Made by a program: the position numbers and the translations under genes. From assembly GCA_006503475.1 (NCBI GenBank), contig RSEH01000203.1:1-64000 (forward strand): a DNA stretch of 64,000 bases, written 5' to 3'. Source of the stretch: Stentor roeselii. Lineage: Eukaryota; Ciliophora; Heterotrichea; Heterotrichida; Stentoridae. Below, in pieces: positions 40,166 to 48,318 of this stretch (the first letter of the stretch is position 1; each line of letters begins with the position of its first letter). The notes under the pieces were generated by a model. That model had not been told where the DNA came from, searched no databases, and worked only from the letters and a program-made list of their open reading frames with translations.

Positions 40166-41683
40166 ATGAAAAACTATTCTTTTGCATCAAGTAGCGACTC
40201 AGCGAACTGGGACTGGACAATGGACGAGTTCGCAAACTCAGAAAAGAATTCATCGCCATCATCACCAAGTCCATCTCCCACAAAAGAACTATGCGACACC
40301 CGTTTATACGAGACTTTAAAAGTGCGTCCATCAAATTCAATAAGCTACTCAAAAGACCTTCAAGAAATAATATCCTGTCAAAACTATTACCTGCACTACT
40401 TAGTCCTTCACAGTCAAGTAGCCTTAATCTCTCAATTTCTCCACTTAACGCCTTTAAACCTCGACGAAATTCTGAACTTCAAAGACCATCACGGCAACTC
40501 CCCGTTATTCTTGGCAGTTAAACTTTGTTCTTCTTCTCGTGAATCTTTATCAATAGTTCGAATGCTTTTAGAAAACGGTGCAGATGTCAGCGCAAAAGAC
40601 TCAAACGGCTGGACAATGATTGACGAGGCGGTTTGTCAAAAAAACAGAGAACTTGTGTCAGTTCTTTTTGAGTTTCTGTATATTAAGAGACTTCTTTCTT
40701 GGGAAAAGAGTCGAGTCACGGCGCAGTCTTTTCTTTCAGCACTTCCAGATTTTTTCGTGGAGATTAAATGGGAGTTCAGTTCTAACGTTATTCCTTTGGT
40801 ATCGAAAATAGGCCCTCATGATATCTGTAAACTTTGGAAAGTTGGGTCGAAGCTTCGCTTCGACAGTACTTTAGTGGGGTGGAAGAATCTTAGAAGTAAA
40901 AGAAGGAATATTTCTGTTATTTTTGATGAGGAGCTGTTTATCGTTAACCATAGCAAACAGATGGTTGTCAACCCTTTGGAAGAACTGGACCATGAAGAGA
41001 CCAATGAAGTCATCAACGATATCATGAGCTCTGAACCGGTTCAAGGAAATTTGTCACTTCTTGGACATAATATTTCAGAGGAAAAGAACTGGAGAGGACT
41101 TCACAACAGTAAAATCATTGGAAATTGGAAAGCTTTTAAATATAGAATTTCTTTCAGGACTCATGTCGCTGTTGTGAAGAAGTCAAAAAAATCTGAAAGT
41201 TTTCAAGATTATTTCAAGGGTGTTAAAGGAAATATGCCGAAACCAAGCTTTACTCGGAAAAAAACAAGAAAAATACCTGAAGTCCCTCCAAGAACGAAAA
41301 GTGTTGGAGATCAAACTGTTGTGAATGTGAAAAATAACACCCTGTATTGTTGGGTCTGTTATGATTTTCCTTTAAAGTTAGAAGAACTTCTCTCTGTTCT
41401 CGAAGTACTGAAAAATGCGAATAAGTCTTTAGATAAACTTTTCGATTTCTTGGTAAATGAAGGCATCGCGACACTATTACCTGAAAATTCATTTCCAATT
41501 AAATTCGAAATCCCAGTGGCACTTGGAATAAGAGCAAAACTCACTTTTTTAAACTTTTCATTACTAGACAACGAGTCACAACTCTTTGAAATCCCGAGTT
41601 ACAATCGGGTCTCACGAAGAGTAGGTCAAAAAACTCTAACATCTCCAAAGAAAAGACTGTTATTTACTAACCTTGTAGCATAA
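40166..41683 (+). CDS. ANKRD13-family ankyrin protein
   Basis: 505 residues. Residues about 70-175 hold ankyrin-type repeats (HGNSPLFLAVKLCSS, LENGADVSAKDSNGWT). The rest follows the ANKRD13 C-terminal domain (GPCR-chaperone type, PF11904): SALPDFFVEIKWEFSSNVIPLVSKIGPHD then KVGSKLRFDSTLVGW. In animals these proteins bind ubiquitinated cargo during endocytosis; no UIM-like end is obvious here. The Ser/Asp/Pro head of about 35 residues is unconserved. A perfect inverted repeat lies inside (40846-40864). Confidence 0.9.
   Translation: MKNYSFASSSDSANWDWTMDEFANSEKNSSPSSPSPSPTKELCDTRLYETLKVRPSNSISYSKDLQEIISCQNYYLHYLVLHSQVALISQFLHLTPLNLDEILNFKDHHGNSPLFLAVKLCSSSRESLSIVRMLLENGADVSAKDSNGWTMIDEAVCQKNRELVSVLFEFLYIKRLLSWEKSRVTAQSFLSALPDFFVEIKWEFSSNVIPLVSKIGPHDICKLWKVGSKLRFDSTLVGWKNLRSKRRNISVIFDEELFIVNHSKQMVVNPLEELDHEETNEVINDIMSSEPVQGNLSLLGHNISEEKNWRGLHNSKIIGNWKAFKYRISFRTHVAVVKKSKKSESFQDYFKGVKGNMPKPSFTRKKTRKIPEVPPRTKSVGDQTVVNVKNNTLYCWVCYDFPLKLEELLSVLEVLKNANKSLDKLFDFLVNEGIATLLPENSFPIKFEIPVALGIRAKLTFLNFSLLDNESQLFEIPSYNRVSRRVGQKTLTSPKKRLLFTNLVA
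40846..40864. repeat. Perfect inverted repeat in the ANKRD13 gene
   Basis: GTCGAAGC-TTC-GCTTCGAC, an 8-bp stem with a 3-nt loop. It encodes the conserved GSKLRFDS, so it may be a coincidence of codon choice. Confidence 0.5.
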
Positions 41684-41699
41684 TTTTTCGAGTTTGACA

Positions 41700-43163
41700 T
41701 TATTTATTCACCTTTTGAATGAAAACCTGTAAAACAGTCCTCACTTTTTCTTTACCTTCCTTCGGCTCCAGGCTTTTTTTTCGAGGTAAAACGTCTTCAG
41801 CCGGTATTTGTTTTCGTCGAGCTGAAACAGGCCTGGTTTCTTTTTTTCTGTTTTTAGTTCCAGTGAAAACATGCCAGTTCTGAGCGGAGGCTTGAATGAA
41901 CTTTTGGTAATAAGAGTCACTTTCGCCAGGGTATATTTTGATAAATCCGGTTTTTACTCTTTTTTCATGTTTTTCTCGAAGGACTAAAGCGTCTTTTTTA
42001 GCTGCTTTTCGCTCTTCACTGGTTTCTTTCCAGCTTCTTGAAGATGTTGCTCTTAACTCGCAGATACTTTTACATTGGTTTTCTTGGACTTTTAAGCCTT
42101 TTGATGTGATGTTCATGATTTTTATCGCTTGGAGAATTACTTTATGCTTGATTTCTTGGTCTAAGGCACTGTCGGTTGTGAAACTTGGAGAATGGTTTAC
42201 TTCTAAAAGCCAGGGCTTTAACTTGGAGTCGAGGATTATGTCGAAGCCTAGAACTTCGAAGCACATTGAGTTGGTTACGTCGAATGGTTGGCAACTTCGG
42301 TAAATGTGAGCTAGGTTTGGTTGGACTGTACAAAGACATTTAATAACAATATCACAAATTTTATCCCAAAGTTCAACAACATTAAATCCTTGTTCTTCAA
42401 GTTTCTAAATTTTTTTTACAATTAAAACACTGCTTAGTCTTCTTTTATGTGCAACATGTTCGTCCTTTGCTTCTTCATTCTGAATAAATCCAGGGTTGTT
42501 CTTGTTTATTGCATAATTAGTCAGATGGATGTAAGCCTGATCCAAGTTTTTTTTACGAGGAGGCTGGTAAGGTTCAGTCGCGAATCGAGCCAGGCCTTCT
42601 TCATGAATAAAAATACGGAGAGGGTCGCATCCGGCTATCAGGACGTAAATGCGAAAGTCGAATTTTAGACCGTCTATTAAAAAAGGCTTTGTTAAGTATT
42701 GTTGGGCTATGTAATGGTCAGTCTCTTGAAGGTCTTCTGGCTTTTTTACTAGGTAGATTCCTTTACCTTGTGATGAAGCTTCTGGCTTTACTATGAAGGT
42801 CTTGGACTTGTTCTTAGATAAAACAGAGACGAAATCAGTGAGTTCAACAGGTAGAACCCATGTAAGAGGATAAAAATCATAATCCACAGGATAAAGTTTG
42901 CGCAGTTTATTCAAATTAAGCGCCATGCAGTTCTTCCTAGCCAATTGAAACATTCCCGGAAAATGATTGATTTTTTGTGTGATCCTCATTTTAGAGAGTC
43001 TCTCAGAAGATACCGCTGAGTCAGTCCACAAGAGATCCCATTTCTCTTCATCATCTTCAGTCAAGTTCCACCCTAAATGACATGCGACTTCCTTAACAAC
43101 CTCATACTGAGTATGAGCAACATTTAAAGTGATTTTTTCAGTCTTTTTCCCCTTTTTCTTCAT
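41700..43163 (-). CDS. Tubulin-tyrosine-ligase-like polyglutamylase (TTLL family)
   Basis: Two frames joined by a 15-nt intron (42405-42419) give about 480 residues. Motifs of the TTL fold are present: WDLLWTDS, KINHFPGM, FIVKPEASSQGKGIYLV (ATP-binding loop), FDFRIYVLI, HLTNYAINK, and after the intron CFEVLGFDIILDSKLKPWLLEVNHSPSF. The last motif is close to TTLL6/13 glutamylases. It adds glutamates to tubulin in cilia and cortex. The ATG chosen is at 43163, 22 nt after the upstream CDPK stop; a longer frame begins only with TTG. The C-terminal tail is basic. Confidence 0.94.
42405..42419 (-). other. 15-nt intron
   Basis: GTAAAAAAAATTTAG on the minus strand, phase 0. Removal joins SSVLI|KLEEQGFNVVELWD, conserved TTLL sequence. 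Retention gives an in-frame TAG. Confidence 0.93.
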
Positions 43164-43185
43164 ATTCAAATTATGATACCTTAAA

Positions 43186-44592
43186 TTACTCAAAAATCAT
43201 CTCTTTAAACTCATCAAAGCCAATCACCTGAAAATTCGAAATTTCCTTAAAAATCTTCTCAGCCTCTACGATTTCGATTTTTTTGCCTAAAAGTCCAACA
43301 GAATCAACAAAAGCTTTTAATTCAATGAAACCTTTTCTATCTCTATCAAAAAACTCGAACCCAAGTCTTAAAAGTGACTCTTCAACCTCTTGTAAACTGA
43401 TTAAACAACTGATAAACTCGGAAAAGTAAAGTTTTCCCTTTTGACGAATTCCAGATGATTCCATTAATTCGCTTACTTCATGTTGGGAAAATTCTATTCC
43501 ACAGTCTTCGAAAGTGTCACATATTTCTACTGCGCTTATGACACCTTTTAAGTTTCGGTCAAACCCGCTGAAACTTTTTCTTTCTTCTGTGATTATTTCG
43601 AATGGCATGTATCGGATCACTGCTGATTTGAAACACTTCTGCATGAAGGTCTTTGAACTGTAGGTTTTTAAATGTGGTAAGATGGAGAAGGTAAATGTTA
43701 GGCTTCGGGGAATTGAAAAAATTGCTGGATGCATCAATGCTTCGCTAGCGCTCAGCCTGTCGTGAGTGTTTAGGCAAAGAAGTCGAGTGACCAGATGTCT
43801 AGCTTCCTCATTAACCGACTGCCAAGAGTTTTTCAGCATAACATAAGCCCCAGTTTCAATCTTTTTAAACACCTCATTCACATTGATCCCATAAAAAGGT
43901 ATATCTCCCGACAAGAGTATAAAAAGAATAACACCAACACTCCACATATCACACTTCGAGTCATAATTTCCCTTAAGCACCTCAGGAGCGATATAAAAAG
44001 GCGTCCCAACAGTCGAGTGAAGTTTTTCAAACTTATTCGAAAACTTATTACTGAGTCCAAAATCAACCAATTTTAAGTCTTCCGGTGCTTTTCCAGATCC
44101 AAACAAGAAATTTTCAGGTTTCAAATCGCGATGGACAATCCCGATTTGGTGAATATGATTCACAGCCATTAAAATGCTTCGAGTGAACAAAAGTGCAGTA
44201 GTCTCTTCTAAAGACCCTACTTTTGGAAGGGCCTGGACTAGTTCTCCTCCTGAAAGAAATTCCATTACAATGTGAATGCTTTCCTCGTCTTCAAAGGTCT
44301 CAAAGCACTTTATTATGTTTGGATGGTCCAGGGTCAGCATTATTTCGATTTCTGACTTTAAACGCTTCGCAGAAGAAGTGATTTTTTTTTTTGGGATTGT
44401 TTTTATCGCAACTGTTTCTTTTGGATGAGATTGGTTTGATCCTCGCTTTACTGTTCCGAAGGTACCTTGACCGATTGTTTTGCCAAATTTGTAAACTGAG
44501 TGAACGGATATTGATGAGGAGGCTTTTTCTACAAGCTTTTGCTTTACTGTCAGTTTTACGGGGTCTTTTGGGTTTTTAGTGCAGTTTCCCAT
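43186..44592 (-). CDS. CDPK-like kinase with degraded EF-hands
   Basis: 468 residues starting MGNC (acylation signal). Kinase 35-293 with GQGTFG 41-46, Lys64, HRD 154-156, DFG 177-179, APE 202-204, so it should be active. The C-terminal half holds CDPK-style EF-hands that are largely degenerate: loop D345-E356 has Lys at position 5 and Val at 7; the one at D416 has Lys at 5 and Ala at 12; others lack acidic residues. Calcium control is probably weakened or lost. It precedes TTLL by 22 nt. Confidence 0.94.
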   Translation of the reverse strand: MGNCTKNPKDPVKLTVKQKLVEKASSSISVHSVYKFGKTIGQGTFGTVKRGSNQSHPKETVAIKTIPKKKITSSAKRLKSEIEIMLTLDHPNIIKCFETFEDEESIHIVMEFLSGGELVQALPKVGSLEETTALLFTRSILMAVNHIHQIGIVHRDLKPENFLFGSGKAPEDLKLVDFGLSNKFSNKFEKLHSTVGTPFYIAPEVLKGNYDSKCDMWSVGVILFILLSGDIPFYGINVNEVFKKIETGAYVMLKNSWQSVNEEARHLVTRLLCLNTHDRLSASEALMHPAIFSIPRSLTFTFSILPHLKTYSSKTFMQKCFKSAVIRYMPFEIITEERKSFSGFDRNLKGVISAVEICDTFEDCGIEFSQHEVSELMESSGIRQKGKLYFSEFISCLISLQEVEESLLRLGFEFFDRDRKGFIELKAFVDSVGLLGKKIEIVEAEKIFKEISNFQVIGFDEFKEMIFE

Positions 44593-44942
44593 TTTTTTTG
44601 AGAGATGGTTTGAGATTTGGATTTGGCTGATTTTGAGTATTTGGGTTGATTGAAGAATTTTCTGGAAATTTAAGGAATTGTTTGGAAGATTGAAAAATTT
44701 GAGAATTTTTTAGAATATTAAGAGTTTTGAGTATGTTTAAGGAAGTTTTTAGTGTGTTGAGATTTTCTTTGGGATCAGTGATTAGTTTAGGTATTATTAA
44801 TTGATGTGAAATTGTTAGGAAATAACAGTTTTTTAGTTATTTTGCAAAAAATCTTATAATTTCATTGTTTTAATTTTATAGTTTCTTTATATGAATGATT
44901 GAATCTTATTATTTAGACTAATATTCAGAAGAACTAATTATG
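44593..44942. other. G/T-rich upstream region of the CDPK-like gene
   Basis: On the plus strand T/G-rich, that is A/C-rich on the strand of the CDPK-like gene. No gene in it. Confidence 0.45.
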
Positions 44943-45353
44943 CTAAGTTGTTTTTTGCTTTTGCATCACGGCCCAGTCTCGGTATTGCTTTGAATAAGAG
45001 CTCATCAACACAAGGACCACACACAGAACTTGGTTGAAGACTTTTCTTGGAAACTCCATTCCGAGGTTCTTACATACTAGTTCAGGTAAAGGTAGAAGAA
45101 GAGTCCATAAAAGGATTTTTGAATGAACAATCATAAGCCAGGGCCTTTTAAGACTGCCCATTGTTTGCTCAGGTTTTAAAAGTTTTAAGTTGGTCAGTCC
45201 AGATATCAGTAGCAAAACTCCGCATATGCTTTGTATTTTTGCGTAGTGGACTGAGTTTATTCCATAAAAAGCATCAGCAAAAGTAGACCCTACAAAAACT
45301 GAAGCACTGCCGATATGAATTATCCTGAATACTAGTTTCAGTAAAAATTCCAT
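44943..45353 (-). CDS. Small four-pass membrane protein
   Basis: 136 residues with hydrophobic segments near 5-25, 42-60, 75-92 and 105-120. It begins with a pattern RIIHIGSASVFVGSTF, slightly like CopD/DUF4149-type proteins (HxGxAxxxG). Family unassigned. Only 30 bp separate its ATG from the divergent SF3B2 ATG. Confidence 0.75.
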   Translation of the reverse strand: MEFLLKLVFRIIHIGSASVFVGSTFADAFYGINSVHYAKIQSICGVLLLISGLTNLKLLKPEQTMGSLKRPWLMIVHSKILLWTLLLPLPELVCKNLGMEFPRKVFNQVLCVVLVLMSSYSKQYRDWAVMQKQKTT

Positions 45354-45383
45354 CCTTTATAATCAAAAATCCCAATAATTAAA
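45354..45383. promoter_or_regulatory. 30-bp shared divergent promoter
   Basis: The minus gene starts at 45353 and the plus gene at 45384. All 5' signals for both must lie in 30 bp or within the neighbouring coding regions. The gap is A/T/C-rich with no obvious motif. Confidence 0.6.
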
Positions 45384-46613
45384 ATGGTCTCCCAAAAGCA
45401 GCTAGAAAAGCAAAAAAAATTCCATCAAAAAAAGCGAAAAATCCAAAAAAAGCACAAAAAATCCTCAACCCTTCTAAACCCTCCAGAAACTTCCTCAAAT
45501 CTCCCTTCCTTGCCCCCCCCTTGCTCAGAATCAACATTCGAGCTATCCCTCTCAGATCTTCCCCCAGACTACGAAAAAATATTCAATAAATTCGAAGAAC
45601 CTCATCAATCCTCCGACTCATCATCAAATCTTTCAGCTCCAGACTGTCCTCCTCCAAACGTTCCAGAAGTCCATCTAAGCAAAAAAAAGTTAAAAAAGTT
45701 GAACCGTCCAAGTGTCTTCGAATTAAAACAACGAATAAAGCGTCCAGAAGTAGTAGAATGGGTTGACACAACAGCAAAAGACCCAACATTTCTCGTCTTT
45801 TTAAAATCTTACAAAAACACAGTCCCAGTCCCCAAGCACTGGTCCCAAAAGCGAAAATTCATGCAAGTAAAACGCGCCTCTGAGAAGATGCCGTTCATGC
45901 TTCCTGACTTTATCGAATCGACAGGAATCACCAAGATTCGAGCGCAGATGCGCGAGAGAGACGCTGGAAAGTTATTAAAACAGCGAATGAGAGAAAGAAT
46001 GAACCCAAAGTTAGGAAGGTTAGACATAGACTACCAAGTTCTTCACGATGCTTTTTTCAAACATCAGAAGAAACCGAAGATGGCGATTCACGGAGATGTT
46101 TATCATGAAGGTAAAGAAAACGAGTTAAAAATGAGAGTTTATCGACCTGGACAACTTTCAGATGAGTTAAAACTCGCTTTAGGCATGCCTGATGGGTGCC
46201 CTCCGCCATGGTTGATTAACATGCAAAGATTTGGCACACCTCCTGCTTATCCCCATCTGAGGATCCCTGGGTTGAATGCGCCGATGCCTGAAGGAGGCTT
46301 CGGACAATGGAACGATAAAGCGATTTACTCTGACCCGAGCAGTTCAACTAAAAATCGATTTGCGGCGATTGACTCGGAGTATAAAAGAAAACATTGGGGA
46401 GATATTGTTCCTGACCCTGAAGAAAGCAACCCATTGCCTGAAGATGATGAAAGTATGGAAGATGATGCGAATAATTTCATTACTAATGCAGCGAATACTG
46501 GATTCACTGATCTTACTCGGCTTATTAGTCATGGAATGAATATGATTAAAGGAAATGAGAGTGTTTTTGGATATGAAACTCCTGTCCCGGTTGATTTAAG
46601 GAAAAATAGATAG
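45384..46613 (+). CDS. SF3B2: SF3B2 (SAP145), U2 snRNP splicing factor
   Basis: 409 residues, about half the size of human SF3B2. The basic N-terminus is followed by the DUF382 region (RPSVFELKQRIKRPEVVEW... then DPTFLVFLKSYKNTVPVPKHW) and PSP domain (YRPGQLSDELKLALGMPDGCPPPWLINMQRFGTPPAYP), highly typical. SF3B2 belongs to the SF3b complex that settles the branch point. The N-terminal SAP and other regions of the human protein are missing. Intronless. Confidence 0.97.
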   Translation: MVSQKQLEKQKKFHQKKRKIQKKHKKSSTLLNPPETSSNLPSLPPPCSESTFELSLSDLPPDYEKIFNKFEEPHQSSDSSSNLSAPDCPPPNVPEVHLSKKKLKKLNRPSVFELKQRIKRPEVVEWVDTTAKDPTFLVFLKSYKNTVPVPKHWSQKRKFMQVKRASEKMPFMLPDFIESTGITKIRAQMRERDAGKLLKQRMRERMNPKLGRLDIDYQVLHDAFFKHQKKPKMAIHGDVYHEGKENELKMRVYRPGQLSDELKLALGMPDGCPPPWLINMQRFGTPPAYPHLRIPGLNAPMPEGGFGQWNDKAIYSDPSSSTKNRFAAIDSEYKRKHWGDIVPDPEESNPLPEDDESMEDDANNFITNAANTGFTDLTRLISHGMNMIKGNESVFGYETPVPVDLRKNR

Positions 46614-46628
46614 GGTAATGGTTATAGT

Positions 46629-48296
46629 ATGGATGAATTTGGAATTGAGGTTAAAGATATTTGGGTCTTTGTTGAAGGATTCAAGTTTTTTGCTTGGGTT
46701 AAAGGGAATAAGGAGGATAGGTTTAAAGTTAGACTTCCTTTTGAGATGGGTAAAGGGAAGGATCAGATGGAAATCACAAAAAAAAGACTTTTGGAACTTT
46801 ATCATCAGAAAAAACTTGATTATCGAAAAGTAAGTAGATCAATTATACAACTTGTTGATATTGATTCGTTGAAAGGTTCTTCTAATGAAATCTCTAAATT
46901 TTCCTTGAAAAATCCTGAGTTTTCCTTGAAAAATTCTGAAAATGATTTAAATTTTAGTCCTTTGAACCCGAATTTCTTCTTTCGAGTCCTTGACGGTCAA
47001 AATTTAGAAGATTTCTACGAGGACTTGAATTTGATTAGTCAAGGAGCAGACTTTAAATTATTTAAAGGAACTCAAAAGTCTTCAGGCCTGAAGCGATTTA
47101 TAAAAGAATACTGTTTTTCCCCTACAGACCTAAAAACCAATGAAAAGTACTTCAAAGAGGTGGAAATTATGAAAAAGTTCGACCATCTAAACATAGTCCA
47201 CATTTTCGAAGTGATAAAAAAAAATGACTTATTTTTTATTATTTTCGAGTACTGCGAGGGAGGCTCTTTACTAGAAAAAATGATAAAAGTCTCAAAAATC
47301 ACTGAAAAAGATGCAGTAAAGGTCATGAAAGACCTGACTTCCGCTGTGAAGGTCTTACACGACGAAGGAATATTAAACGGGTCTTTAAAAATCAGCAGCT
47401 TTTGGTACGATCTTAACTCAGAGTGCTTAAAACTCGTTGATTTCAGCAAAAGTATAATCATCAGAGACCAGAACCCTATAAAACTAAATTTTCTATCAAA
47501 TTACTACACAGCACCTGAATCTATCAACGGCCAAATCAGTTTAAAAGTCGATATCTGGAGTCTGGGTGTTATTTTTTATATACTTCTCGCAGGACGGCCT
47601 CCATTTTACTCAAAGTCTCAAGAACTGCTCTTTCACAAGATCTTAACTCAAGACCTCGACTTTCCCAATGATTTTTCCCCTGACGTGAAAGACCTTCTAA
47701 AGAAAATGCTTTCAAAAGACCCTGAGACTCGTTTTTCAATAACTCAAGTGATTGAACATGATTGTTTCAAGTCACAAGTTTTAGAATCTTCAGAAATTCC
47801 TGACTTTCAGCCTTTGGAGAATATTCATTTAATCGACCCTCAAGCGAAAGACTTGAACTGTTTTTTTTACTTTGTCGCAAATCACCTGATAAACCCTGTT
47901 CATCATGAAAAAGCAAAAAAAATTTTCAAGTTACTTGATGCGGATCATGACGGAGTTTTAACTGTTAGAGACTTGGAACTATCTTGTGAAAAATTTCAAC
48001 TGCAGATTAATGTGAAGACTTTTTTTGAGAAAGTTGATTTAAGTCAAGACCAGAAAGTAAGTTTTTCTGATTTTCTTTTTGGAGTCATTGATAAGGAAAT
48101 GATTAAAACTCCAGAAATATTGGTGAATGCTTTTAATAGCTTGAAAATTTTAGAGTCAAGGATTTTTTCACCTCTTGTGAAAAATTTCAATGGTTTGATA
48201 AAGTCTGACCCTTTTAGATCGTCTTGCCTTTTGGGTGAAAATTCGGAAGTTTCTAGGTTTTTGACGATTTCTGAGTTTTTAAGACTTTTTAGTTGA
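46629..48296 (+). CDS. CDPK-like pseudokinase with EF-hands
   Basis: 555 residues. Residues 1-120 are unrecognised, then a kinase-like domain (about 135-380) with strong C-lobe features (TAPES 294-298, DIWSLGVIFYILLAGRPPF, RF in the helical end). Catalytic parts are broken: the glycine loop has one Gly (ISQGADFKLFKG), the HRD site reads NGSLKISS (catalytic Asp gone, 250-252), and DFG is DFS (271-273). The possible beta-3 Lys is K159. A canonical EF-hand loop starts at D437 (DADHDGVLTVRD), a second, weaker one at D470. Followed 22 nt later by a canonical CDPK on the same strand. Likely a scaffold or regulator. Confidence 0.93.
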   Translation: MDEFGIEVKDIWVFVEGFKFFAWVKGNKEDRFKVRLPFEMGKGKDQMEITKKRLLELYHQKKLDYRKVSRSIIQLVDIDSLKGSSNEISKFSLKNPEFSLKNSENDLNFSPLNPNFFFRVLDGQNLEDFYEDLNLISQGADFKLFKGTQKSSGLKRFIKEYCFSPTDLKTNEKYFKEVEIMKKFDHLNIVHIFEVIKKNDLFFIIFEYCEGGSLLEKMIKVSKITEKDAVKVMKDLTSAVKVLHDEGILNGSLKISSFWYDLNSECLKLVDFSKSIIIRDQNPIKLNFLSNYYTAPESINGQISLKVDIWSLGVIFYILLAGRPPFYSKSQELLFHKILTQDLDFPNDFSPDVKDLLKKMLSKDPETRFSITQVIEHDCFKSQVLESSEIPDFQPLENIHLIDPQAKDLNCFFYFVANHLINPVHHEKAKKIFKLLDADHDGVLTVRDLELSCEKFQLQINVKTFFEKVDLSQDQKVSFSDFLFGVIDKEMIKTPEILVNAFNSLKILESRIFSPLVKNFNGLIKSDPFRSSCLLGENSEVSRFLTISEFLRLFS

Positions 48297-48318
48297 TGGG
48301 TTTTGGTTATAATAATTA

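Noticed and set aside
40846-40864. Third hairpin as member of the same class
   Set aside because: It encodes a conserved ANKRD13 segment (GSKLRFDS), so chance codon choice is the simpler account; listed as low confidence only.
42405-43193. TTLL frame beginning at 43193
   Set aside because: That first codon is TTG and overlaps the CDPK stop; the first real ATG is 43163.
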